This document shows, in pieces, positions 36,442-44,671 of a stretch of 64,000 bases of DNA. The stretch covers positions 248,001 through 312,000 of the forward strand of contig NZ_SLWR01000004.1 in the NCBI RefSeq assembly GCF_004345665.1, given 5' to 3'. The number at the start of each line of letters is the position of its first letter. Position 1 is the first letter of the stretch. The notes under the pieces are model-generated. The model ran no database searches, had not been told where the DNA came from, and worked only from the letters and a program-made list of their open reading frames with translations. Made by a program: the position numbers and the translations under genes. Source of the stretch: Kribbella antiqua (GTDB lineage: Bacteria; Actinomycetota; Actinomycetes; Propionibacteriales; Kribbellaceae).

Positions 36442-36867
36442 ATGAAGGATCCGGCGAGTTCGGTCGTGCTCTCGGACACCATAGTCCTCGGCGCCCACCT
36501 GCCTGGGACACCAGACGGGGTCGGCGAGATACAGGTGTTCGTGTACCAGGGCGACGACAGTCGACTCGGTAGCATGCTCGAAGTCGTGGCCATGGAGCCC
36601 GGTCGACGAGCAGTAACCCGCCAGCTCTCAGGCCCCTTTCCAGCTGGCGGTGAGCTGGTGATCTTGCCGAGCGGCCCAGAGGCGTGGCGGCTGACGCAGA
36701 GCTTCTGGTCACTTCTGCCCGCTGGAGTCGGCCGGCGCGACGCCAGGGCGGTCGAATCGGCGTACCGACAGAGCCTCCGCGACCTCGTTCGGCGCCTGAA
36801 GGAACGCGCCGCCGACGACCGCCTCTGGCCTGCATGCGCGTCGTCGTCCGACGTACAGGCCGGCTAG
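36442..36867 (+). CDS. Hypothetical protein
   Basis: A 141-residue frame (ATG 36442; an upstream TTG at 36427 is possible). Segments such as SDTIVLGAHLPGTPDGVGEIQVFVYQGDD and the helical, basic C-terminus (ESAYRQSLRDLVRRLKERAADD) look protein-like, but I do not recognise a family. The preceding 80 bp also read as protein-like, hinting that this may be the end of a longer, broken gene. Confidence 0.4.
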   Translation: MKDPASSVVLSDTIVLGAHLPGTPDGVGEIQVFVYQGDDSRLGSMLEVVAMEPGRRAVTRQLSGPFPAGGELVILPSGPEAWRLTQSFWSLLPAGVGRRDARAVESAYRQSLRDLVRRLKERAADDRLWPACASSSDVQAG

Positions 36868-36933
36868 TTGCCACGGCCAAAGAGCGCAATCGCACCCAGC
36901 GGAATATAGCGTCTTGAACGGATCCCACGAGCC

Positions 36934-38310
36934 CTACGGGTCGGCTGTGCGGTCGGTCTCGCTGGCTGGCAGCCAGTCCAGCGCGGTCGGGCGGGGTGCG
37001 GGGGGTGGCAGCCCGCGAATAAGCGATCGGGCCATTGCCCAGAGGACGCCGGGGCTGATTAGTACGCGGCTCGTCGCCATTAGGTGGTACAGCCGGGAAA
37101 ATGCGTCTCGGCATGCTGGGTCTCCGCCCACGGCGAGCTGAGTCATCCGGGTGGTCCACCTGGCGGTCAGGCGCTGTCGGCGGGTGGGCTTGGTGTCACT
37201 GCTTCGATATCGCAGGTCCTCCCCGGTGGCCACGGCCCATGGCAGATCAGTGACGTTGTGCAGGCGGTGCTGAATGCGCCGGGTGTCCGCCACGCTTAAT
37301 GGCACGCCCGGTGACAGGAGCTCCCTCAGCAGCGCGGCCTCACAGGCGGCGACCGTGATGCCCTGGCCGTAGACCGGGTTGAACGCGCAGAGCGCATCAC
37401 CGACCACCAGCAGGCCGGGCGGCCAGCTCCGGGCGTGGCCGTACGCATGCCGTCGGTTGCCTGTCTGGCGGTGAACGGCCACGTCGCCGATCGGTTCGAG
37501 GACCGCGGCGAGCTCTGCGACGGCCGGATCGCGCAACTCTCGGAGGTAGGTAGCGAGCTCCGCCGCATCACGCGGAGGCCGCTTGCTGCCATAGCCGACG
37601 GCGCCGACCAGCCACTCGTCGTTCTCCACCGGCAGCACCAGCGCGCCCATTTCGGTGTCCGGCGAGGCGGCAATGACGACGCCTGACCGGAGTGGCACGG
37701 GAGCGGGAGCCCGGTACCGGCGGGCGGCGTACCCAAGCTTGGCATCAACCATGGCCGGCTCGGGTACAGCCACCCCCAGTTCGCCCAGCCAGTGCCAGAG
37801 CCGCGAGCTCCGCCCGGACGCGTCGACGACCAGGTCGGCGACAGCCGCCGAACCGTCCGCGCACTGGATCTCCCACAGCTGACCCGCACGTACCAGGGAC
37901 CGCACCCGTGCGCCCTGGCGGAGGTCGATGCGTTCGTCGGCCAGTACCCGGCGCCGGACCACCAGTTCCAGGAACGGTCGGGTCAGCGACACGATGTCGT
38001 ACGCCGGCGGGTCCACCGGGAACCAGCCATAGGGGCTGAGCCAGGGCATCCGTCCGGTGTTGATCTTCACACCACCGACGTCCAGCAGGTCGCGTTCGAC
38101 GCCGGGAAGCAGCGACTCCAACGCTCGCAACCCGCGGTGGAGGAGGACGTGCGGCTGCTGTCCCTGAGGTACGCCGGGGCGATGGTCCGGGGTGTCGCTC
38201 AGGCGGTCGCGCTCGAACACGGTGACCTGTGCGCCGGACTGCGCGGCCGCCGCGGCGCTCAGCAGCCCGGCGAAGCCGGCCCCGATAACAGCAACTGATC
38301 TGTGCAACAT
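36934..38310 (-). CDS. FAD-dependent oxidoreductase
   Basis: A 458-residue flavoprotein of the geranylgeranyl-reductase/halogenase-like group: N-terminal dinucleotide fold SVAVIGAGFAGLLSAAAAAQSG with VFERDRL, mid-protein LVVDASGRSSR and C-terminal VVGDALCAFNPVYGQGITVAACEA, the FAD ribityl-binding GD motif. Substrate unknown. ATG 38310 lies two bases after the TGA of the upstream membrane-protein gene (TGAAATG), so the pair is co-translated. Confidence 0.85.
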   Translation of the reverse strand: MLHRSVAVIGAGFAGLLSAAAAAQSGAQVTVFERDRLSDTPDHRPGVPQGQQPHVLLHRGLRALESLLPGVERDLLDVGGVKINTGRMPWLSPYGWFPVDPPAYDIVSLTRPFLELVVRRRVLADERIDLRQGARVRSLVRAGQLWEIQCADGSAAVADLVVDASGRSSRLWHWLGELGVAVPEPAMVDAKLGYAARRYRAPAPVPLRSGVVIAASPDTEMGALVLPVENDEWLVGAVGYGSKRPPRDAAELATYLRELRDPAVAELAAVLEPIGDVAVHRQTGNRRHAYGHARSWPPGLLVVGDALCAFNPVYGQGITVAACEAALLRELLSPGVPLSVADTRRIQHRLHNVTDLPWAVATGEDLRYRSSDTKPTRRQRLTARWTTRMTQLAVGGDPACRDAFSRLYHLMATSRVLISPGVLWAMARSLIRGLPPPAPRPTALDWLPASETDRTADP

Positions 38311-38311
38311 T

Positions 38312-39214
38312 TCATCCAGCTTCAGTAGAACTGACTGTTGATCTATGTGCGGTTCGAGTGGCCATAATCCACCCATAGACGCCCACCAGCAGGAAACTCA
38401 GCAGAAAGAGAACGAATACCCAAGCGGCAGGTCTGCCCCAGTCCACAGTGTCGGGATAGCGCATCAACGCCACCAATTCCAGTACTCCCAAAAGACCGTA
38501 CGAATGAGTTGCCACCGCAACGCGGCCCCAGTCGTTCGCTCCCGCGGCATGAGCTGCAGCAAGCCCTAATCCCAGCAGCCAGGCGCCGATAGCCCGCGCG
38601 GTCAGGGGCGTAAGCATCCACGGCCACAACACCAATGTCGCCTCTGGGTCTACGAATAGACTCAACCCCAACGAGAGCATCACGACGGCATGGAGGCCAA
38701 GAACAGCCCTCAGCCAACGCGGCAAAGAGTTCCGTCGCGGCACCTCGACGCCGGCTGCCCGACGTTGAAGGACCAGCAAAATGCTCATCACGACAGGCAC
38801 CACCGCGTAGACCGCGATCCACCCCCACGTAGCCACCTGGGTGGCTACGGCGAACTTCTCGCCCAGGTGGAAACGATCGAGGTGAAGGACCGTGGTCACC
38901 AAAGTCAACGCCGTGAATGTCAGTACGGCGGGCACCGCAATACGCGCTCGAGTCCACGTCCGCTGACGCGAGGCAAGTATTTCCATCACCGCACTGGCCC
39001 AGTAAGCCCCGCCGAGGGCCGCGGCCGTGAGCGGAGGATTAACGGTCCAGGCGAAATACCGAGCCGTGTGCTCGGTCAGAACAAAAAGCTGAATCCCCAC
39101 CAGGAAGACCAGGATGCCGGCGACGACAAGCATCAACTTCATACCTGAGGTCAATGGGCGCGCATGTTCCTGCCCCCCGATCAACACCGATGCACCCATA
39201 AGGATCAACCTCAC
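38312..39214 (-). CDS. Multi-pass membrane protein of unknown function
   Basis: A 300-residue protein with seven or more hydrophobic segments (for example LMLVVAGILVFLVGIQLFVL, ARIAVPAVLTFTALTLVTTVL, WGWIAVYAVVPVVMSILLVL, VFVLFLLSFLLVGVYGWIM). No family recognised. The GTG start has GAGGTGT upstream; ATG 39199 (MGASVL) is an alternative. It is tightly coupled to the FAD oxidoreductase, suggesting action on a lipid or membrane-soluble substrate, which is inference. Confidence 0.7.
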   Translation of the reverse strand: MRLILMGASVLIGGQEHARPLTSGMKLMLVVAGILVFLVGIQLFVLTEHTARYFAWTVNPPLTAAALGGAYWASAVMEILASRQRTWTRARIAVPAVLTFTALTLVTTVLHLDRFHLGEKFAVATQVATWGWIAVYAVVPVVMSILLVLQRRAAGVEVPRRNSLPRWLRAVLGLHAVVMLSLGLSLFVDPEATLVLWPWMLTPLTARAIGAWLLGLGLAAAHAAGANDWGRVAVATHSYGLLGVLELVALMRYPDTVDWGRPAAWVFVLFLLSFLLVGVYGWIMATRTAHRSTVSSTEAG

Positions 39215-39265
39215 AGAGACACCTCATGCTACTCCCGTCGCCAGGAGGTCGAGCGCGACTGCGAG

Positions 39266-40726
39266 CTAGAACGGGTAGTGCGGGTGTTCGGTGGCGAGGG
39301 TTAGCCAGCGGGTGTTGGTGAAGGCTTCGATGCCCCAGCGGCCGCCGAAGCGGCCGTAGCCGGAGGACTTCACGCCGCCGAAGGGGGCCTGGGGTTCGTC
39401 GGCGACCGACTGATCGTTGATGTGGACGATGCCGGTGTGGATCCGGCGCGCGACGCTGAGGCCGTGGAGGGCGTTCTCGGTGATGATGCCGGCGGTGAGG
39501 CCGTTGTCGGTGTCATTGGCCAGCGCCACGGCCTCGTCGTCGGTGGCGAAGGTGTCGATCACGCACACCGGGCCGAAACCCTCGGCGTAGTACAGATCCG
39601 CGTCCTTGGGTACGTCGGTGAGCACGGTCGCCGGGTAGACAGCGCCGTCGGGTTCGCCTCCACCAGTGAGCAGGGTGGCGCCCTTCGAGACGGCGTCGGA
39701 CACCAAGGCGGCGACGCGCTGAGCCGCAGTACTGCTGACCAACGGGCCGATCACGGTCGACGGCTCAGCCGGATCACCGGCTGACAATGCGGACACCTTG
39801 GCGGTGAACGCGCGAGTGAACTCCGCGGCCAGTGACTCGTGCACGAGCAGCCGGTCGGCCGACATGCAGATCTGCCCCGAGTTCATGAACGCACCGAACG
39901 TGGCCGCGGCGACCGCGTGATCCGCGTCCGCGTCGTCAAGGACGATGACCGCGTTCTTCCCGCCCAACTCGAGAAGAGCCGGCTTGAGGTGGGTGGCGGC
40001 GTGCGTACCGATCATGCGGCCGACGCCAGTGGATCCGGTGAAGTTCACCGCCCGTACGCGCGAGTCCGCGATCAACGCTTCGGCGATCGCGGCGGCGTCG
40101 GCCAGATCATTGGTGATGACGTTGAGTACGCCGTCCGGCAAGCCGGCCTCATCCAGGATGTCCGCGATCAACAGACCGCACGCGATCGGAGCTTGCTCAC
40201 TCGGTTTGAGTACGACGGTATTGCCGGCGGCGAGCGCAGCCGCGACAGCGCGCACGCCGAGGATGATCGGAGCGTTCCAGGGCGCGAACGCGGCGACCAC
40301 CCCAACTGGTTCGCGCACCGCCAGACCAAGGGTCCCTTGTTCCTGCGCCGCCAGCACCTCGCCACGAGCGGCTGTGATCGCCGCGGCGGCCTCGCGCAGC
40401 ATGTTCGCGGCGAGCTGCACATTGAATCCGGCCCAGGGGCGGGTCCCGCCCACCTCGGCGGCCATCAGATCCGCGACCTGGTCCGCGCGACTCTCCAGCA
40501 GATCGGCTGCGCGCAGGAAGATCGCTCTGCGGGCAAACGGACTCGTCGCGGCCCACCCGTCGAAGGCGGCCGCGGCCGCATCGACAGCAAGCGTGACATC
40601 CTCCACGCCGGCCGCGGCCACCGTCGCGTATTCCTCGCCGGTGTACGGGTTGTGATCCGGCGTCGTCCGGCCGGAGATCGCAGGCGTGCTCTTGCCACCG
40701 ATCAGCAGTTCACGAGCAACAGTCAC
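39266..40726 (-). CDS. NAD(P)-dependent aldehyde dehydrogenase (benzaldehyde/vanillin type)
   Basis: A 486-residue ALDH superfamily enzyme oxidising an aldehyde to its acid: cofactor segments APWNAPIILGVRAVAAALAAGNTVVLKPSE and FTGSTGVGRMIG, catalytic Glu in LELGGKNAV, catalytic Cys in NSGQICMS and YYAEGFGPVCVI. The nearest relatives by look are aromatic (vanillin/benzaldehyde/salicylaldehyde) dehydrogenases. GTG 40726 is chosen for AAGGAGGA six nt upstream. A palindromic operator overlaps the leader, so expression is regulated. Confidence 0.9.
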   Translation of the reverse strand: MTVARELLIGGKSTPAISGRTTPDHNPYTGEEYATVAAAGVEDVTLAVDAAAAAFDGWAATSPFARRAIFLRAADLLESRADQVADLMAAEVGGTRPWAGFNVQLAANMLREAAAAITAARGEVLAAQEQGTLGLAVREPVGVVAAFAPWNAPIILGVRAVAAALAAGNTVVLKPSEQAPIACGLLIADILDEAGLPDGVLNVITNDLADAAAIAEALIADSRVRAVNFTGSTGVGRMIGTHAATHLKPALLELGGKNAVIVLDDADADHAVAAATFGAFMNSGQICMSADRLLVHESLAAEFTRAFTAKVSALSAGDPAEPSTVIGPLVSSTAAQRVAALVSDAVSKGATLLTGGGEPDGAVYPATVLTDVPKDADLYYAEGFGPVCVIDTFATDDEAVALANDTDNGLTAGIITENALHGLSVARRIHTGIVHINDQSVADEPQAPFGGVKSSGYGRFGGRWGIEAFTNTRWLTLATEHPHYPF

Positions 40727-40740
40727 GGGCGGTCCTCCTT

Positions 40741-40755
40741 GTTCGCTAGGCGAAC
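40741..40755 (-). promoter_or_regulatory. Palindromic operator ahead of aldehyde dehydrogenase gene
   Basis: GTTCGC-TAG-GCGAAC is a perfect 6+3+6 palindrome 15 bp upstream of the GTG start, followed by a third GTTCGC half-site (40760-40765). This is typical of a MarR- or TetR-type repressor site; no cognate regulator gene is adjacent. Confidence 0.6.
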
Positions 40756-40825
40756 AAGGGTTCGCCCAACGCATGTCAAGAAGCTTGCCGCCACCCACCA
40801 CCGGCGTCAACCCTCGGTGAGTACG

Positions 40826-41548
40826 TCAACCAGCGAGTTTGAGGTTGGCCGCGGTAGCAGTGAGGACCACGGATGAGCCTTGTACGGCGACCTGCTTGAG
40901 GGACGCACCGAAGGGCAGCTTGGGAAGGGCGATGCCTCTCGCGAGCAGCGACGTGATGGCGTTGCGTACGACAGAGGGAATGGAGTCGGAGAGTTCGTCG
41001 ACGGCCAGGACGATGCGGCCGTTCTTCGTCGTGGGCCGAATGGTCGCGTCGGCCTCGATGCCGCGGACAGACAACTGCGCATGCAGTTTGCCGTCGACAA
41101 CACGCATCGTCAGATCGTCCACACCCGTCGTGCGGGCGGCGAGTTTGGCCAGCTCGGACGGCGAAAGCCGGACTTGTACGTCGGTCGTGTCGACAGTGAC
41201 CGCCGCACCGTTTCCACCGGTCAGAGCCGCACGCGGCACGTGGACGCCGCTCATCGCCACGGTCAGGTCCTCGGCCGGGATCGACGAGATGGTCGGCTGC
41301 TGCATGGTCAGCGTGACCGTCGAGAACTCCTCCTTGACCAACTGTGGCAGGAAGCCGAAGCCGCCGATGTCGACCGACGTGTCAGCCGCGCGTACGTCGT
41401 ACTGTGCGGCCTCCTGCTCGGCCATCGTCGCGAGCTGGTCCTCGGCGAGCCATTTGGCCGCGCGGTCGGCGGCGACCGCCAGGATCGCCAGCACCACCAG
41501 AAAGATGATCAACCGCCGCAGCGCCCGCCCGGATCTCGTCGAACTCAT
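40826..41548 (-). CDS. DUF2993 (LmeA-like) secreted/anchored protein
   Basis: A 240-residue protein: basic N-terminus, one helix (LIIFLVVLAILAVAADRAA) and a DUF2993 domain (ADTSVDIGGFGFLPQLVKEEFSTVTLTM ... SPSELAKLAART). Mycobacterial LmeA of this family helps lipomannan elongation in the periplasm, but members are numerous in actinobacteria and this one is unassigned. ATG follows closely after CCTA with no ribosome-binding site, perhaps leaderless. Confidence 0.8.
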   Translation of the reverse strand: MSSTRSGRALRRLIIFLVVLAILAVAADRAAKWLAEDQLATMAEQEAAQYDVRAADTSVDIGGFGFLPQLVKEEFSTVTLTMQQPTISSIPAEDLTVAMSGVHVPRAALTGGNGAAVTVDTTDVQVRLSPSELAKLAARTTGVDDLTMRVVDGKLHAQLSVRGIEADATIRPTTKNGRIVLAVDELSDSIPSVVRNAITSLLARGIALPKLPFGASLKQVAVQGSSVVLTATAANLKLAG

Positions 41549-41581
41549 TAGGTCATGTTCCCAGGGCAGTCAAAACGGCAC

Positions 41582-42511
41582 TCAGGCGGTCTTCGCCTGG
41601 GCGCGCATACTCTCGACGGTTTCCCGGAGCGCGTCGTCGGTCGGCGTCGGTTGGATGCCGAAGGCAACAGTTGCGGCGGTGGAGTCGAGGACGAACGGGC
41701 CCTGCCATTGGTACTGCGTCTCGATCATCTCGCGCGCGTCCGGATTGAACAGACCAGCGAGGCGTAGCGCGAAGCCAGGCATCTTGGCGACGCGGGCTGC
41801 CGGCGCTCCGGCCAGCTCGGCGGCGCGCGTTGCGAGAGCCCGGACGGACAGTGGCGCCGGCGTCGGGACGTGCCAGGCCCGTCCCCAGGCGTTCTCGTCC
41901 GCCGCGACCGCGACCAGCGTGCGGACGACGTCGCCGACGTACGTCCAACTATGTGGTGCATCCAGGTCGGCCGGTGCCGAGCCGCGGCCGCCCGACAGTA
42001 CCTTCGGCAACACGAGGACACTGAACGGCGTGACCGCTCGTGCGCCGAGGTAATCCGACCCGCGAACCTCAGCGGTCCGGATTCGGCCGGCTTCGTGTGC
42101 GGCCAAGGCGTCGGTCCACAGCTTGGCTCGCACCTGGCCCTTCACAGTGTTGGGCCGCAGTGGCAGATCCTCGGTGATCGGGCCGTCGACCTTGCCGTAG
42201 CCGTAGAGGTTTCCGGTCGTCACCAGTACGGCGCCTGTCGCCTCAGCTGCGCGGATCAACGCTGTACCCAAAGGAGGCCAGTCTGTGGACCAGCGGTGGT
42301 ATGCCGGTCCGGCGCAGGAGTAGAGGGCCACAGCTCCTTCGGTGTGTTTGATGAGCGCATCGGCGTCGGTCGCGTCGACAGCGAGACACTCGACACCATC
42401 CGGACCACTGCCGCTTCGAGTGAGCACACGGACCTGTTCACCTCGAGCGGCGAGCAATCGCGCCGTGGCCGTTCCGACCGGACCGGCTCCCACGATGACG
42501 TGCAAGGACAT
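41582..42511 (-). CDS. NAD(P)-dependent epimerase/reductase (extended SDR)
   Basis: A 309-residue Rossmann protein: HVIVGAGPVGTATARLLAARG is the dinucleotide-binding motif (an NmrA/atypical SDR GxGxxG) and TTGNLYGYG contains the YG of the active-site region, though the classical YxxxK is not obvious. Substrate unknown. ATG with AAGGG upstream. It is divergent from a TetR gene and shares a promoter region with two strong palindromes, so it is probably that repressor's target. Confidence 0.8.
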   Translation of the reverse strand: MSLHVIVGAGPVGTATARLLAARGEQVRVLTRSGSGPDGVECLAVDATDADALIKHTEGAVALYSCAGPAYHRWSTDWPPLGTALIRAAEATGAVLVTTGNLYGYGKVDGPITEDLPLRPNTVKGQVRAKLWTDALAAHEAGRIRTAEVRGSDYLGARAVTPFSVLVLPKVLSGGRGSAPADLDAPHSWTYVGDVVRTLVAVAADENAWGRAWHVPTPAPLSVRALATRAAELAGAPAARVAKMPGFALRLAGLFNPDAREMIETQYQWQGPFVLDSTAATVAFGIQPTPTDDALRETVESMRAQAKTA

Positions 42512-42536
42512 GGCGGACCCTTCTGTTGTGCTCTAC

Positions 42537-42557
42537 TTCGAGAACACCGTTCTCGAA
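42537..42557. promoter_or_regulatory. TetR operator 1 (perfect palindrome)
   Basis: TTCGAGAAC-ACC-GTTCTCGAA, a perfect 9+3+9 palindrome 26 bp before the epimerase start, in the divergent intergenic region. Confidence 0.8.
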
Positions 42558-42591
42558 TAGGTTCACTGTACTCAGGTACACCAGTCCGAAG

Positions 42592-42608
42592 CAAGAACAC
42601 TGTTCTCG
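42592..42608. promoter_or_regulatory. TetR operator 2 (imperfect palindrome)
   Basis: CAAGAAC-ACT-GTTCTCG is the same 3-bp-spaced motif with one mismatch, 40 bp before the tetR start; a further GTTCTCG half-site lies at 42621-42627. The pair suggests control of both divergent promoters. Confidence 0.7.
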
Positions 42609-42647
42609 CAGCGTTCCAGCGTTCTCGACCTGTGTCAGACTGGAGGC

Positions 42648-43334
42648 ATGTCCGCACCATCACTGCGCGCCCGGGTCCGCTCGGAGATGAGCCAGGAGAT
42701 CAAGGCCGTCGCCCGCCGGCACCTCGCCACCGACGGCGCGAACCTCTCCCTGCGCGCCGTGGCCAGAGACATGGACATCGTTGCCTCGGCGCTATACCGC
42801 TACTTCCCGAGCCGCGACGCCCTGCTCACCGCCCTGATCATCGACGCGTACGACGCTCTCGCCGCGGCCGCGACCGAAGCGGATGCCGCCGTACGACGCG
42901 ATGATTTCCGCGGCCGCTGGATGGCCGTCTGCACCGCGGTCCGCACGTGGGCACTCGCGAATCCGGCGGAGTACGGCCTCATCTACGGCAACCCGGTCCC
43001 CGGCTACGCCGCTCCACCGGAAACCGTCGAGCCGGCCGCCAAGGTCATCCTGCTGCTGGCCGCGATCGTCGTCGACGCAGGCAACCGCCTCGAACCACTG
43101 ACTGCATCACCGATCGTCGCCCCGCTCCGCAAAGACCTCCGCCGCCTCATCGACGAGCGCCAGGGCGACCTGCTGGAAGAGCGCCTCGATCGCATCCTGG
43201 TCGCCTGGACCCACCTCTTCGGCGTCCTCAACTTCGAAGTCTTCGGCCGCCTCGACGACATGATCCAGGCCCGCGCCGACTACTTCACCCACCACATGAC
43301 CCTGATGGCCAACCTCACCGGCCTCCCCCACTGA
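42648..43334 (+). CDS. TetR/AcrR-family transcriptional regulator
   Basis: A 228-residue TetR-type regulator: N-terminal helix-turn-helix (LSLRAVARDMDIVASALYRYFPSRDALLTALI) and a ligand-binding C-terminal domain containing WALANPAEYGLIYGNPVPGY, seen in one common actinobacterial TetR subfamily. It likely represses itself and the divergent epimerase gene through the GAGAAC palindromes. ATG has GGAGGC immediately upstream. Confidence 0.9.
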   Translation: MSAPSLRARVRSEMSQEIKAVARRHLATDGANLSLRAVARDMDIVASALYRYFPSRDALLTALIIDAYDALAAAATEADAAVRRDDFRGRWMAVCTAVRTWALANPAEYGLIYGNPVPGYAAPPETVEPAAKVILLLAAIVVDAGNRLEPLTASPIVAPLRKDLRRLIDERQGDLLEERLDRILVAWTHLFGVLNFEVFGRLDDMIQARADYFTHHMTLMANLTGLPH

Positions 43335-43407
43335 CCGGAGGGCCGCTGCCGCACCAGGTGAAGGAGGGTTGAAAAGCCGCTGGAGGCTCTTGGGTGGGGA
43401 TAGATCG

Positions 43408-43428
43408 CGATATATCGTCGACGTATCG
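43408..43428 (+). promoter_or_regulatory. Candidate PadR operator
   Basis: AT-rich cluster with CGATATATCG (43408-43417) and a GCGATA...TATCGC inverted pair around CGTCGACG, about 30 bp upstream of the padR start. It stands out against the GC-rich background. Confidence 0.4.
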
Positions 43429-43456
43429 CATTCTCTTGTGAGGGATGGTGGTCGGG

Positions 43457-44134
43457 ATGACCGGATCGACGTACGCGACGGGGTGGCCCTGGGCGCAGTT
43501 CGCGCGGCATTGTTCAGCCTTCGACGACATCAAGGACGAGTTGCGCGCGGCGATGACCGGGCGGCGGACCCACCACGGGCACCACGGGCCGCACGGGTTC
43601 GGGGCGCAGTGGGGAATGTTCGGCGGGCAGTTCGGACCGCCGTGGGGACCGCCGCCGCGGTACCGCGGACCCAAGGCCCGGCGGGGTGATGTGCGCGCCG
43701 CGATTCTCGCCGTACTCGCGGAGCAGCCGATGAACGGCTACCAGATCATCCAGGAGATCGCCGAGCGCAGCGGCGGGGTGTGGAAGCCGAGCCCGGGCTC
43801 GATCTACCCGACCCTGCAGCAACTCGAGGACGAGGGACTGGTCACCGCCGACGCCGAGGTCGGTCGCCGGACCTTCACGTTGACGGACGAGGGACGCGCG
43901 TACGTCGCCGAGCACGCCGACGAGGTGTCGGCGCCGTGGGAGGCGATGAGCACCCCGACCGAGGAGGACGAGAACGGCTTGAAGCCGCTGCTCGGCCAGG
44001 TGGCGACAGCGATGTGGCAGATCCTCGCGACCGGTACGCCGGACCAGCAAGCGCGGGCCAAAGAGGCACTGGGCGAGCTGCGGCGGAAGCTGTACGGCAT
44101 CCTCGCCGACGACGACGAGCAGGACCGGTCATGA
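43457..44134 (+). CDS. PadR-family transcriptional regulator
   Basis: A 225-residue PadR regulator. An N-terminal Gly/His/Pro-rich low-complexity region (HHGHHGPHGFGAQWGMFGG) precedes the winged helix RRGDVRAAILAVLAEQPMNGYQIIQEIAERSGGVWKPSPGSIYPTLQQLEDEGLV, then a helical C-terminal dimerisation domain. The His/Gly-rich region may bind metal, which is speculation. ATG 43457 is preferred for the GAGGGATGG site; ATG 43445 is an alternative. Its stop overlaps the DUF1707 gene (ATGA). Confidence 0.9.
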   Translation: MTGSTYATGWPWAQFARHCSAFDDIKDELRAAMTGRRTHHGHHGPHGFGAQWGMFGGQFGPPWGPPPRYRGPKARRGDVRAAILAVLAEQPMNGYQIIQEIAERSGGVWKPSPGSIYPTLQQLEDEGLVTADAEVGRRTFTLTDEGRAYVAEHADEVSAPWEAMSTPTEEDENGLKPLLGQVATAMWQILATGTPDQQARAKEALGELRRKLYGILADDDEQDRS

Positions 44135-44556
44135 GCCTGCCCGAACGCCGCGGCCCGATCCGTATCGGCGACGCCGAGCGCGATCAGGCCGTGGCGACAC
44201 TGAGCGATCACTTCGTGGCGGGGCGGCTGACGCAGGACGAGTTCGAGGAACGCAGTGAGCAGGCGACCCGGGCGAGGTATGTCGACGAGCTGACACCCCT
44301 GTTCGACGACCTTCCAGACCGGGCGGAGCTGCAACTGGTGCAGGGGCCGTGGTCGCCGCAAGCAGTCAGGCCGCGGCAGCGCCGGAGCAGTCCGCCGCCA
44401 CCGTTCCTCATGCTGGCGCCGATCCTGATGATCGGCCTTGTCATCACCTCGATCGCAATGACCGCGCCATGGCTGTTGTGGGGTCTGTTCTGGATCGCTT
44501 TGATCGGCAAGGTTCAGCGCGGTCGCTGGCAGCACCAGAACTACTACCGCCGCTGA
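44131..44556 (+). CDS. DUF1707 membrane protein
   Basis: A 141-residue protein: DUF1707 N-terminal domain (RIGDAERDQAVATLSDHFVAGRLTQDEFEERSEQATRARYVDEL), basic linker and one long or two short C-terminal helices (FLMLAPILMIGLVITSIAM, APWLLWGLFWIALIGKV). Function unknown; such genes often follow PadR regulators in actinobacteria, and here the start overlaps padR, so it is a likely regulatory partner or target. Confidence 0.88.
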   Translation: MSLPERRGPIRIGDAERDQAVATLSDHFVAGRLTQDEFEERSEQATRARYVDELTPLFDDLPDRAELQLVQGPWSPQAVRPRQRRSSPPPPFLMLAPILMIGLVITSIAMTAPWLLWGLFWIALIGKVQRGRWQHQNYYRR

Positions 44557-44671
44557 GGTTCTCGCCGCGGAGACCGCGTACTAGCGTGGATCGCATCTGC
44601 GCCGGTGCGGGGAGCGGTCCCGCGGGCGGATCGGCTGGCGCCGGTATCCCGTGTGCGTGGGGGTGGGCGTC

